This document shows positions 1-12,000 of a DNA stretch of 64,000 nucleotides, piece by piece; positions within the stretch are counted from its first letter, which is position 1; every line of letters begins with the position of its first letter. The notes beneath the pieces are model-generated. The model did no database searches. It saw only the letters and a program-made list of their open reading frames with translations, and was not told the origin of the DNA. Location of the stretch: contig JAUIRK010001040.1 of NCBI GenBank assembly GCA_030549495.1, forward strand, positions 558,001 through 622,000, written 5' to 3'. This DNA is from Nectonema munidae (lineage: Eukaryota; Nematomorpha; Nectonematoida; Nectonematidae). The translations under genes and the position numbers were made by a program.

Positions 1-609
1 CCAACTGTGTGGAATACAGGCGAGATCGAAATTGAGAAGGAATATTAGCAATAGACATATAGAATGCTGATAACCTAGTCTTCTCGTACTTTCTACCAAT
101 GGAATTACCAGCAGTAAAATCATCATAGTAGAGCAAAATTTGTACTACATTATTGCTAGACATAAATAAACTATTCTTTTTGAATTTTCCCTGTCTTTAT
201 AATAATAATCGAACAGCAAATTCTCCTTAGACATTGTGCAATTCCGTGTGACGTACCAGAAAACATCACCATATACTTCAACAATGTTTGAATCGTTTCA
301 ATTATTGGAACATAGATAAAACAACTTTTTTCCTGGTTTCTTTACCTAGATCATATTCTTGTGGTTCTATAAATCCTAACTTTTTCTTAACATACTCATT
401 AAATAAATAAATAATTAGATTCGAATTCTTTCCCTAAATTCATTTTTTCGTTTTCCTTATTTATTAATGAAACTAGAGAACACTGCACACTTTTATTTAT
501 ATTCTTCTGTTTACAAAATTCTGTTGATAAAGCAATATAGACGCAATTTTGAGAATTCAGAATTTCTTTAAATCCATTTTTAACTTCATTAACCACATTT
601 TTAATGGTA
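1..609. other. no confident gene; possible tail of the MULE remnant
   Basis: AT-rich DNA. An open stretch on the minus strand at 399-596 (starting MVNEVKNGFKEILNSQ) lies directly downstream of the MULE pieces and could be its decayed C-terminus, but it has no motif that I recognise. Confidence 0.3.
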
Positions 610-2500
610 ATTTGTAAGTTTTACTCTTTTAGCTAGAGAAAAAAACTTAATGAGTTTTCGGAACTCTGTGATTCGCTTGTGTAACCAGTTGCTGTTTCAT
701 TGATTAGATTACTATTTTCATTTGCTAAACACACCTCATTTTCAATTGAATGTTCTAAACTATTCTCATTAACAAACTCCTTTTCTATGAAAACCATATC
801 TTTTTGGAATTTCATCTCCCCTTTTTTAAAAAAATCAAGAATTTCCCAGACTGATGGTTGCTCCATGGGAAGAGAACTTTTTAGCCTACGATTATATGAT
901 ATAATTTTTTATATCTATGTAATTACGTAAAGACATACCTGTTGTGCCAACCTTCACAGTGGTTATTAGTTCTGTTTTCTATTCTATACCTATTCCAATA
1001 AGATGGATCATACATTTTGAACCCAGTGTTTTCAAAATAATCGAAAAACTTGTGTAGAGAAAACACTTCTTTTGTAATATTCTTCAGTGTTTGGTAGACG
1101 ATTTCAACCTAGAAAAACATTTTACATGGTCAGTTTTTGTGTTTTGTATACATATAATTCTTCACCTTGTTTAAGGGAAGAAATGCTATGCCCATCAACA
1201 ATTTAATTGAGCATCTGAAACCTTGATTTTTTTGATACAAGGATTTAAATCCTAGATTAACAATATTCTTGTATACTGCTTAAGTAAAATGAAAGTAGCA
1301 CCCTCTGTAGGTTGAAAAAGGGTATATCTAAAAAATTAGTTATAAACAAAGACAAAACTAACAAAAAAAGAATACTTTTTTGGAAGCATTGATAATTGCC
1401 ATTTCAAAGTCTCCGTTAACATACTCCAAGTTACGAATGCCCTCATCTTTTAATGTTTCAAACACTTCTCTATAATGGTTGTCGTAGTTAACAGCTTTAC
1501 ATTATTAAATCAAACTTACATATACGATTTTTCTAGTTTATCTGGTAATAAACTATAAAGAACGGGAATATGTACATTCTTATGTATAACGTGAACTGTA
1601 AAAATTTGAAAAAAAGTTTTCGGACATTTTTTGAAGGTTCCATCTATATAAATTTCAAAAACGTTGGCATTCTTCAAACAGTCTCTAAAAAAGAGAAATA
1701 GAAGTGCCAAAAGGAAAAATTAAGTTAACTCACTTCAAAACAGGGCCTGTAAAAATCAGTATTCTTTTATTACCAATTGTCTTATCCTTTGTCAAAAATT
1801 TATCTTGATTATATAAAAATTGAAAGTCGAGAGGAATTTCGAATTTTGTATCTCTTTGGAGGGTTCGTTCTTTTTCTGTTTCTTCGTAAAAATCTTTTCA
1901 ATGTCTCCGGTCTTGGTAGAGCATCCCATCGATCTTGATCAATGTCACTTGGAAAAGAAAAAAACAAATACTAATAGTGTTGATTAATATGAGTTTGCCT
2001 ATAAATTTTACAAGTAGGCGTAAAAGTACTACTGTTGACAACACTTTTAAGTCTTTAGATTTCTGGATCCCCCACTGCCTTCTTTGAATATCAAAACTCC
2101 TGCAAAAAGTCACTAAAGTTAATAGAAAAATTTTCTAAAATTGAAAATAACCTTTGCAATTACGACTTCTGTGAAGGGTACATAAGAATCTTTTGGACTT
2201 TTTTGCTGGAAAAAATAATGATATAAAATATATATAAATTAATTGATTTTTCTTACTGCTCCCTTTCACATAATATGAAAAACCTATCGATGAAAACCAT
2301 AATGGATAAAGTTTTAATAATAAATAAACCACAATGAGAAAAATTGTATAACTGTAGATTTGTATTTAACTACATTTGATGGCAAGAAGGAAAATTGAGT
2401 AAGTATGCAACAAAGCTTGTCTAGTGCGCAATGACCGTCACAGGTTTCCAATGTGCATTTGTTGCAACGAGGTATGATGCAGTTAATCCCCTTTGTCATC
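610..2500 (-). mobile_element. MULE (Mutator-like) transposase remnant with short introns
   Basis: Several minus-strand pieces line up with a MULE transposase. These are WDALPRPETLKRFLRRNRK (about 1930), NVFEIYIDGTFKKCPKTFF (about 1660, the first catalytic Asp in DGTF), LEYVNGDFEMAIINASKK (about 1420), GCYFHF...AVYKNIVNLGF (about 1290), FRCSIKLLMGIAFLPLNK (about 1200), NRYRIENRTNNHCEGWHNR (about 980) and PSVWEILDFFKK (about 840). Exon ends carry real splice signals: GTGAGT after GPVLK, TTTTTTAG before RDCLK, and GTATGT after HNR with CGTAG before LKSS, an intron of about 50 bases. At least one in-frame TAA replaces a Gln codon after HFT. No terminal repeats were found. MULE transposase genes with small introns are known in invertebrates; this copy is decayed. 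Confidence 0.75.
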
Positions 2501-5500
2501 TAAACTCTGTCTATCGTGAGTACTAAAGATATAATTTCCTCTATGTTGAAGAATCACTACACATTGCTAAGAGAGCATTTGTTTTTTTAGACAAACACCA
2601 TTTCTACTTCAAGTTTGTCTTCTCCTGTTTAAATTTCATCTTTCCCAATTTAAATTCATCCTTTTCACTTTAAGTTTAATGTAACTTTCAAATAGAATTG
2701 GAAAAAGAAACCTTAAACGAAAAAGGACGATATTAAAATGCAAAAAGACAAACTTAAAACGGAATAGGATAAACTTAAAGTAAGAACGGTATAATCAAAG
2801 TAAATCCAAACACAAAATTTCAATATTTGAACACTTTTCCCTTGCTCAAAGAGTTAAATTTCGGAAAAAGAAATTTGTATTAGTTACAACTAAGTATAAA
2901 CTTGTTGAAAATGTTAAAAAAAAATTACTGATAATAGTGATTCATTTTTGCTTTGGTGCAGGAAAAAATATGCATGAGTGAGTACCTCTTGTGTAAAGAA
3001 AAGATAAAAAAAAATTGAGAAAGTCTGCTTCTCCTTTAGGGCAAACAGGGTCGGAAAATACATTTCTTATATTTTGAGCAAAAGGCCTCCCAACGTTGCA
3101 AAAAGTTTCTATTGTTTTCAGAAGAACTTGAGCTTTCATCGGAGTAGCTTTCAGTATCAAAGTAGCGAGAAATATGACTACTAGATGTAACATTTGAAGA
3201 AGAGCTAGTTGAAGACATAATAGTGATGATGATGTAGGAGTGAAGATTGAAACAATTGTAAACAAAATGGAACAAAAGCAGTGCACACAAGTACAACGAT
3301 CAATCAAAACATTTTACGAACTTATGTTTCCATTTGGAGCCATGAGTGAAAAATTCCACAAAGTTATATTAGTCTGCACGCACATAACAACTCTTCATTT
3401 ATTGATTTATTTTATGCGTATTTATGTATTTATTCGTTCTCTGCTTCGAGGCATGCGCCATATGTTGAACTGAAGAAAGAGAAATTTTACCCTGAATCGC
3501 TCATATTTTTCTTGTTTGAACTTATTCGTGCTAACTAGCTTTAAAATAGTTAGAAATTATATGAAAAAAAGAATATTCTAGGTCATGATATATTAGTATT
3601 AATGGGGAGGATATGAGCATGAGCAGTTTAATTCTTGATGTTTGGTGGTATTTGGAAGTAAATTTACGAAGTAAAAAAAATATTAGATGGCGTTAATTTT
3701 TTTTTACAAAATTTTCCGTTCTGATTGCAATAAAAGACAAAACACACTAAAAAAATAATTTTTTGATAATATTTAAAGGAGGCATTTCACAAAAAAGTAA
3801 AAATGTCTGATTTTTCTCATGTAAAAAATTGGGAGTTTTTCGTCATTTCTCATAGCAAAGAGAAATTTTTGTTATAAATCTGCTTTCTTATTACAGGTAG
3901 AAGGCCCATCTTAACAAAGTTAACAGTTTGATCTTTACCGTCAATGATATCAATAATTGTTCTATATTTTGATTTTATTTGCTTTATATTGTTTGTTATT
4001 AGTCCATTGTCAAAATTAAATTCATTATTTCATTTCAATTTGTAAATTTCAATTTTTTGATGCTGGGGCCCATAACTTAGATGGATAGTGTATATATATA
4101 TATATATGTGTGTGTTAAGGACACCATTATCGCCTCGTTAGCGATTTATCGTATTTTTTAATTTTGCAGGTTTACCGGAACAATAGTAATGTAACGCCCT
4201 GTCTTAAAGAAGGCTGTCTGCGCAAAGAAGATCAACCTGTTTTCATTTGTTTACCGATACAAACTTCAATAGATGTTCCTGGTATGAATAATAATTAACA
4301 TTTTTGCTTTCAAACTAGACAAGATGTAGCGAATATCCTCATGCTATTAAAAATGTGCTTTTGAGCCATGTTAAATTAAAAAAAAAATTTTTTTCCATTA
4401 AAATGAGAAATAGACTTTTATAACTTTTGGCATTATATTCAATATTTATCAAAAAATTCAGAATTATTTTCAAGTTTTTATCGACACATGGTCTAGGCTG
4501 GGGTTGAAGCGTAGCGTCTTGATCCCGCCATTCCGTGTTCGATTCCCAATCATGGCATCCCTACCATCTGTCCACGTATGGAAGAATATTCTTTCCAAGC
4601 ATGAGATACCGATGTTTAAAAAATATAAAATACTGTGTATATGCTGCACTATTTGTATTATATTGAATTCCTTTTTTACATTTTTATGTTTTTTTTGCTA
4701 TTAAAATTGGTATTGGCCGTCGTTTTCAAGTCATTAGCCTTTTTAGGAAAATAAAAATATGTCTTTTCTATTGGGGAGTCGCAGAAGCCCCCCCCCCCCC
4801 CCTCCTAAATAATTTTTTGAATACGCCATTGTAGAAAGTGTGGGGGACGAGTGAAAAAAATCGATAATTTTTTGTGTCCGCCATTGTTTTACAATCATTT
4901 ATTAGAATTGATATTTGTTTTCCGCTTCATCTATTTCTTCTCTAATCACCTGAATGGGCTAGAAAAATTCATCACATGATTGGGATGGCAAATAATTTGT
5001 CGATTTTTAACTTTTCACAAACTCATCATGCATTTTTCTGAAAACAGGATTCGTAGCTACCATGAGCCTGATAATAATTCATCAAATTTACCACCGTTCA
5101 ATGAACCCGCAGTTTTAATATGCCATCGATTGAACATATATATGATAACTTTCAGAAACTTTTCAAATAGTTAAGCTTTATGACGAAAATAGACTGGCAA
5201 ACAGGATATACAATTTAACGAATACTGTTGAGTCTCTAGTACTGAAGCAATCCACATAACAAACGAATTGTCTTCAGAATACTAAAAGCTCTCACTCCGG
5301 GTCTGCATAATTTGTTAATCCAATAGAGACCAATCATGTGATCATTTTTTTTCTCACACACCCACTCAATTAACAATGAACAGTGATTGAAACAATGATT
5401 ACGCAAATATCCATCCTCACAGCATCATCAATTTAGTCATGTGTGATAGGAAAGGAAAAACCTAACAACTTCCTTCTTTATTCAACAAAAAGACTATTGA

Positions 5501-6576
5501 AACAAACACAGAAGTCACAGTTTGTATGTTTACACGTTTTGTCTTAATTTATGCTATTTATACTCCTTACTTCTCTGAAACATATCTTCTCACTTTATAT
5601 GAGTGTTGATAGAATTACTCCAACAATTTTGGTTTGTATCCCCGAGCGGCTTCTCAGGCTTTGAACCGAATCTTCGAACACATTTGATTTCACATAAATT
5701 TTATTTTTTTCCTGTTTATACCAATCTTTTTGATATATTCTGCTTAAACACATGTTATGTTTTTTTTCGATAAACCCACTTGTAAACTTTTTTTTGTTTG
5801 TTTGCTTATTTGAAAATAAATTCTTTCTTTCTTTCTTACCACAAAAAAGCATTCAAGTTAATCAACAAAATCATAATGGAATGAGGAAAAACTTGGAGTT
5901 AGAATGGCAGCCAAATGCTCGCAACGTTCACGCATTATAATAGAATGAGGAAAAACTTGGAGCAAAATAAAATTAGAATAGAAGCTAAATGCTCGCTCGC
6001 AATGTTCAAACCACAATTTGGTAATGGACTTTTTTAAATACAATTTTTGGAGGCAATTATCTCAAACTTAAATTAAAATATTTAAAAACAAGTTTGTTAG
6101 CATTACTTACAAATAATAACTCTTAAAAGCTTACAAATCGTAAACTTTTGATGTCATTATAATGTTTGCTACTTTTTCATATTGAATATATTATATACTT
6201 TTGTATTATTATAAACGATAAAGAAATTTAAAGAGTACGCAAACTATAGTAAACACCAATATGCACAACATAATTTCACCAAAAAATATAAAATCATTTG
6301 CTCCAAATTTTTCTGTCGATATAAATATTGATATGATAAATATAATCAATAAAAATATTCACTTTTATATTTTTGCGAGAAAAATTTCGTTGTGTAATCA
6401 ATAGCTATTTTTGTTATTTCGTGGAAAAAAAATCGAGGCGCTGCGCGTTTTTTACTGATTTTAAAATATCACACGTCATTTCATTTCGTTTATTTTTACG
6501 CTTGACAATTAAATATTACTTTTTTTTATAAATTATCTCAACATTATAAAAAATCTTAGATCTAAATGATTTGATG
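2501..6576. other. region without a recognisable gene
   Basis: It holds an imperfect inverted repeat at about 2600-2800 with poly-purine/pyrimidine arms (TTTAAATTCATCC-type against GGATAAACTTAAAG), probably a decayed short element. There is a Ser-rich minus-strand frame starting near 3215 (MSSTSSSSNVTSSSHISRYF), unassigned. It also holds a (TA)n run at about 4088, a tRNA-like SINE at about 4497, a poly-C tract at about 4790 and a (TTTC)n run at about 5820. Confidence 0.4.
4497..4625 (+). repeat. tRNA-derived SINE-like fragment
   Basis: It contains a B-box-like GTGTTCGATTCCCAATC with an upstream GGGTTGAAGCGTAGCGTC A-box-like part, then non-tRNA sequence. It does not fold as an intact tRNA. 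Other SINE-like copies in this window share the B-box style. Confidence 0.45.
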
Positions 6577-7194
6577 CAGGTGTGTCAAACACATGCCAAG
6601 AGTTACTACAGTCCGACTCGCTGAATATTTTTGAAAAATATTTCAATGGATACCTTGTGTTTTCAATTTTAAGCTCGGATGTATCTACCATCAGATTTTT
6701 AGCTGGAAATCATCTACTTACAATGTGATTTTCTGATGAAAAGCAATTTTGTTTACAACGGAATTAATTGATTTTATAAATATCTTATTTCTAAATATCC
6801 GAAAATAACTTGTGCTTTAAAAATTCTATCTATATTTGCCACGACTTATCTTTGTATTTTTCAGTAATGAATATTCATAAGTCAAAGAACAGCAGAACAA
6901 GACTAACAACTGTTCGGATAAGTAATATTCGGACAGTTTCTGCTGCTACGAATTTAACTCCAAATTTTGATAAAATTGTCAAGGAATAGGAATTCCAATT
7001 TTCTAGGAAATTGGAAAAGAACATTCAAGAATATAAACTGGATTCAAAACTTTTTAATGCTTAATTTATTCTGTTGTTGTTGGTTTCAAATTACGATTGT
7101 GTGTGTCTTTTTGAACCCATGGGTTTTAGCCGGCCCGCAAGAGCTCGTAAATTTTCAAATGCGACCCGCGAGTGATTTGACTTTGACACCCCTG
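6577..7194. mobile_element. non-autonomous hAT-type MITE, 618 bp
   Basis: The terminal repeats are CAGGTGTGTCAAACACA at the left and, reversed, CAGGGGTGTCAAAGTCA at the right. An exact 8-bp target duplication ATTTGATG lies on both sides (6569-6576 and 7195-7202). 8-bp duplications and CAGNG ends are the hAT hallmark. No coding capacity was seen. Confidence 0.88.
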
Positions 7195-8720
7195 ATTTGA
7201 TGCACATGGGTTATTATTATATTACCTGCTATATTATTATGTCCATGTAAATTTCATTTTGCCACGCTAATCAAATTATTTCCAAGATGAAAATTTGAAA
7301 ATCCTGGAAATGCAGCGAACGATGGGTAGCGCTTCTTTTCCTTATTTTGACATCATCCTTTTGCTAACGAGTTTAAATGCTTTTAATAGACGAGTTTATG
7401 TAAACACACTCACTTTGAGCAACACGTAAGAAAAGTAGGGCAGGATGGATGGATGGATGGATGGATATGCATTTATTTTACTAAGGCTGAATGATTGGAA
7501 CACGCCTTTTGCATATAACGCCCTTGTTTTGAATGCAACGGATCTGAAAGAAAATGCAAAGAATACAGAAAGAAATGTCTTTTTTTACAGCTTTTTAACA
7601 TTGCTCGTATTGGGCCAATGTACACAACAAAATCTGAGATCTCCAAAGAGTGAGTAAGTAAGTAGCTCCAAATCAGTTGAACACGATCCATTTGCACGTT
7701 TTTGAAGTTTTCAAAAACAGTAAATAAAATGTGGACTAATTTGAAAATGGAGACTTTAATCAACTCTGTGTTAAGAAGAAATAGAAAGGCGGCATTTTAT
7801 TACTTAGGGATCCCAACAAAACTCAAATTTGTTGATCTTAAAAAAATTTAAAACTTGGAATGAATGTAAAAAATTTGGAGAATTTAAATAACCAAATGGA
7901 TGAAATTGATTACAACAAGACGAAAAATAACAACTTTTGTCTATAGGATATTCAATGGAACAATTTCAAGCTGTATATTTTTAAAAGACATACTTTTTCT
8001 TGTACTAACATTTCCTCAGTTAATAATTGTAAACAAGAACCCCGGTCCAGTCATAAAAATTTGAACCCGTGATTTCAAATTTAGATAAATTTTCTTCATA
8101 CTCAAATACATTTCTATTAACAAATGTTTCATCATGATGATTTATGGAATCAACATTTGGTGTATTAATTTTTAAACTAGTCAATAGTTAATAGAATTAG
8201 TCAGATAGCGGTCAAGATTTAAAATAGCGGGCTGGATATGATCGGTTTATCAAATATGCTTTGGTATGGACTAGGGCGGATCTAGAAAGAAAGTGACCGC
8301 TTTGGAATTTTTTTTGAATGTTCAATATATGAAAGTATTGAAAATGAAGACCTATTTAGTGCATTACTCGTATTGCACACATTGGTGTTTGGTAGTTTAA
8401 TTTTTCTACAAATTTCCTTATTTTTGCAATTCTGTGCTACTAAATTTTCCGATTTTGACATGTAAATCTTTTTCTGATTAGATAGTGTAATTAGTATTTT
8501 CCAAATCGGATACATGGATTAGAGACATGTTTTCGCATCCTCTTATCATTTAAACAAATAATCACGTTCAATTATGAGGGGGAAGGAGTATCAGGTGTTT
8601 TCTCCTGGAATTTACTTTGCCTCACTCGAACTCACTTTGGATGTATAGATGTTTGCACCACTCGTTCTCTCAAGACCTTCGTGTCTGGTCCCTAATTCTT
8701 TTGTTGATATCTTTTTGCAG
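7195..8720. other. region upstream of the CDF exons, no recognised gene
   Basis: It contains a (GGAT)n run at about 7445 and otherwise unassigned AT-rich DNA. The missing first exon and promoter of the CDF gene could lie here or further upstream; no candidate stood out. Confidence 0.3.
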
Positions 8721-9063
8721 TGTCTAGTCGTCAATCCGAATTGAGTCCTCCTTCTAATCACTGTCGTCTTGCTGTTTCGCCCACACAGACATCAACCAAT
8801 CAAATCACTCCCTCTGAAAATCAGCAATGCACTGTAGCGTCCCCTATTCCCTCTTTATCTCCTAGTCACAATCACTCCTCACACTTGTATCCCCCTTCTC
8901 CGAATCCTTCTCCACTTCTCACAAAAGATTTTTGCCCGAATTGTAAGGATAGGGAACTTGATGAAGCGTCTGCCTACATCATCAACACGTCCCTTCTCTT
9001 CAAGAATGCTCACAAGCAAGCGCACGCCAAAGCTAAGGACAAAAGTCTTCCCAAGAGTGTTCG
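8721..9063 (+). CDS. CDF exon 1 seen (Ser/Pro-rich N-terminus)
   Basis: The acceptor is TTTTTGCAG ending at 8720; the donor GT is at 9064. The exon begins with TG, so one base comes from an upstream exon. If that base is A, the first codon is ATG and this is the protein start. The peptide opens SSRQSELSPPSNHCRLAV, is rich in Ser, Pro, Thr and Asn, contains the short motif FCPNCKDRELDEASAYI, and ends KSLPKSVR, with the Arg codon split over the intron. Composition is richer in GC than the flanks. No upstream exon could be identified. Confidence 0.75.
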
Positions 9064-12000
9064 GTATATTAATATTTCTTTTCGCCAATCAAAGTCCATT
9101 GCATAAGCATGGAAGCGTTCGTTTTATATCACGGATGGACCAAATGTTTTCACCTGTTGGGAACATTAAGTTTTCACTCCCTAGTTTCGAAGCCAGACTT
9201 GAAAAATCTGTACTATTTGTTTGAGAATTGGCCTCGTACCAGGCGACTTCCTATATTTTGTCCCCTCCGCTTTTTACGATATCTTCTTCCCTAATAAATT
9301 TTCAATTTTTTTGGAAAGTTTTATAACGGTAAAAGTGAGGCAATCATCTTTTTTTTTTATATTTTTCGGATATGATAAATGTTTCTTTTTTTGCAAACAG
9401 AAAATGATTTTTGAGAAAAAAGGTGAATAATGTAACGGGTATAAGCTAGAAAGGTTTTTTTAGAACATGAAAATTATTTGCCCCCCTCACATTTTCTATG
9501 AGGCGTGAGTAAGGTTGGTTAGATACTGGTTTTGATAACTCAAGGTCTTAGCTTCGATCCCGCATCAAGTCTACTTTCCTCATAGTTCGATACAAGCTGT
9601 GCAATTATGCCTTTTCGATGAAAATACCCCACGGTACCTTTACCTTTTCCAGAAGGTCCGTATATGTGAATGTTTTATTATGTGTTTACAAAAACTTACA
9701 AATAATTGCTTGCTTTATTTTTTTGTAACGAAACCTAAAATGAAAATAACAAGAAAGATCGCTATATATATATATATATATTCATCGAGGGATTCCTACT
9801 TTGAGATGCAACACGGGGATAAGTGACTAAAACCGCGATTAACTCTGCAGACATATGTTAAGTTAAACGTAATAATTTATGCGTATGTACATATTAGGAG
9901 CTATTATCGCAATCAAAGTTCTCTCACTCAAAAATTCTTGACTTATGCTCATGAATTCCAAGATCAAAGCATTTTCTCTTCTTCGCTTCCTCCATGCGAA
10001 GATGTGAATGAGAAAATGATTCCCGAAAAATCTAAATCTCGGAAAAATTCACTCAGCCAGGAAAAAAAGCATCATAGTTCATTGGGCGTCTACCAAAATC
10101 CCAAAACCTCCTCCCCCACCCACATTCTTTCCTGCCACGAGAACGCGTTCATGAGTGGTGGATCGAGCAAAAATGGGAGTACTATAGACATGCCCAAAAT
10201 CTTTTTCCCCCGAAAGTTCTTCTACAGCAAACAAGGGAAGAAGAAACCAGCCACTTCATCCAAATTTATGTCTTGCTTCGAAGTCAATCACTTCTCTGAC
10301 ACTTCTTTAGCTCAAATCACATTATTCGTTAACGTGGTTAGCTCTTTTAACTATTTTTTATTTGTTATCATCTTGCCATTTGATTGATTGACTTTAATTA
10401 ATCAATCGTTAACCATTGCCAATATATTTGAAGCTTGGCAACGCTCAGCATGCATCAAAACAAGCTAAGAAAATTTTGAAGATTATTTTACTATATATAA
10501 TTAATGAACTTTTTGATAATGGAAGCTGATAAAATTTTCAAAATATGTTCTGAATGTGAACAATTAAATTGGCCCAAAATTTCAACTCATTTGTAGCAAA
10601 AACCAAAAAGTTATTGACATGTTAAAAATGTACCTTAGGGGTATATGCGTCTATATATTCATACATGCATAAAAATAATTGGTGATATACTATAGTCTCG
10701 TACCAGCAATACTGGCCATCAAGATTGTGAGAACATTTTGCCTAATTCTGTAGGATAACTGGATTGCTTTCCCATTGGTTCGCTAAGCTTGGATGGAGCC
10801 TGGAATGGCGTGAGGGCCCATTTGTCAACGGTCGAACACTGAGTGAGGCTGGCAACAACCAACAAGTTTAAATTAAATCTTAACACACATCCTAGATCCA
10901 ATCAAAATGTGGGAAGATTCATTCTGAATTTGAATATTTTATCTATTTTTCAATACCTATTTATTGGAAAATTGGTTACATCTAATTTTTACTCTATTAC
11001 TATTTCAGCGTTGATTAGATTGCACTCCTTTTTCCGTTAATTTATTTAATCTTGTTATCAAGAGAGCACTTTTGTATTTTAGATATAAAATATTTCGATA
11101 ACTATTCTTTGGAAAATTCTGTACATCAAAGTAGACCTGTTCAAAGTCCGTTCCTCATAATATCCAGACCAGGACTCGATTAGGCCGTCTATAGTTTAAC
11201 CCGGTCTACAATATTTACTCACCAGATTGGCCTGACTACACAAATTAAGGACCGGACCGAACTGAACCACTAGGACGCATTTTAACCGGACCTGAACAGG
11301 TCAACATCAAAGTTTGTCTATTATTAATTCTAATAAGGATCTCCAATATATTGGGAAAGTATTGAAAGTTATTTAATAAGTTATAATACTATGTATTTGA
11401 AAATTGATAATGTTATTTATTTTTAAAATAAGGGAAGAATTTTGGATTTAAAGATTATTATTTGATATAAACTCGAAAACTGGTGCATTAAACTAAGGAT
11501 ACAATATCACTTGAATTTTATAAAAATTGTAAAAATCTGTCTACATTTATTTGATTTTATTCCATAAAACCAATCATTTATTTAAGTCAGAAGTTTTCTT
11601 CTTGTAAGGGGTTCCTGACTGTCGCACCAATTAACAACCCGCCTCTCTACTTCTTTCTCTCTTCTTTCATCACCAGTCCTTTTACATCTTTCATCGCTTT
11701 TTTCCAAATTAATTTTGGGCATTCTTTTTTCTAAAAGCTTTAAAAAGTTTTTAATTGCCTGCTCTTACCAATACTTCATTTCAAAGGCTCTCTTCCCATT
11801 CATTCAATGATTTTATCTGCAAACTTGATAAATAGGCTTTATACTCCGAAACTGGTTGTTTTCATGCGATAAAAATAAAGTGTTCTTATCCATTAATATT
11901 TTATATTTATATCAATATTTGAATTTTAATTCAATGACCATTATCGTTAAACAAATCAAGTCTAATTCTTATTGGATACCTTTCTGGTATCTTTTCTGCT

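Noticed and set aside
4785-4805. Poly-C tracts at 4785, 36281, 54571 and 54610 as regulatory G-quadruplex sites
   Set aside because: They are long simple homopolymers, some next to decayed repeats; nothing ties them to a promoter.
9505-9560. Possible tRNA gene
   Set aside because: It has A- and B-box-like parts but no cloverleaf pairing and a long non-tRNA body shared by other copies, so it is a SINE. The same reasoning applies to 4497, 28225 and 53251.
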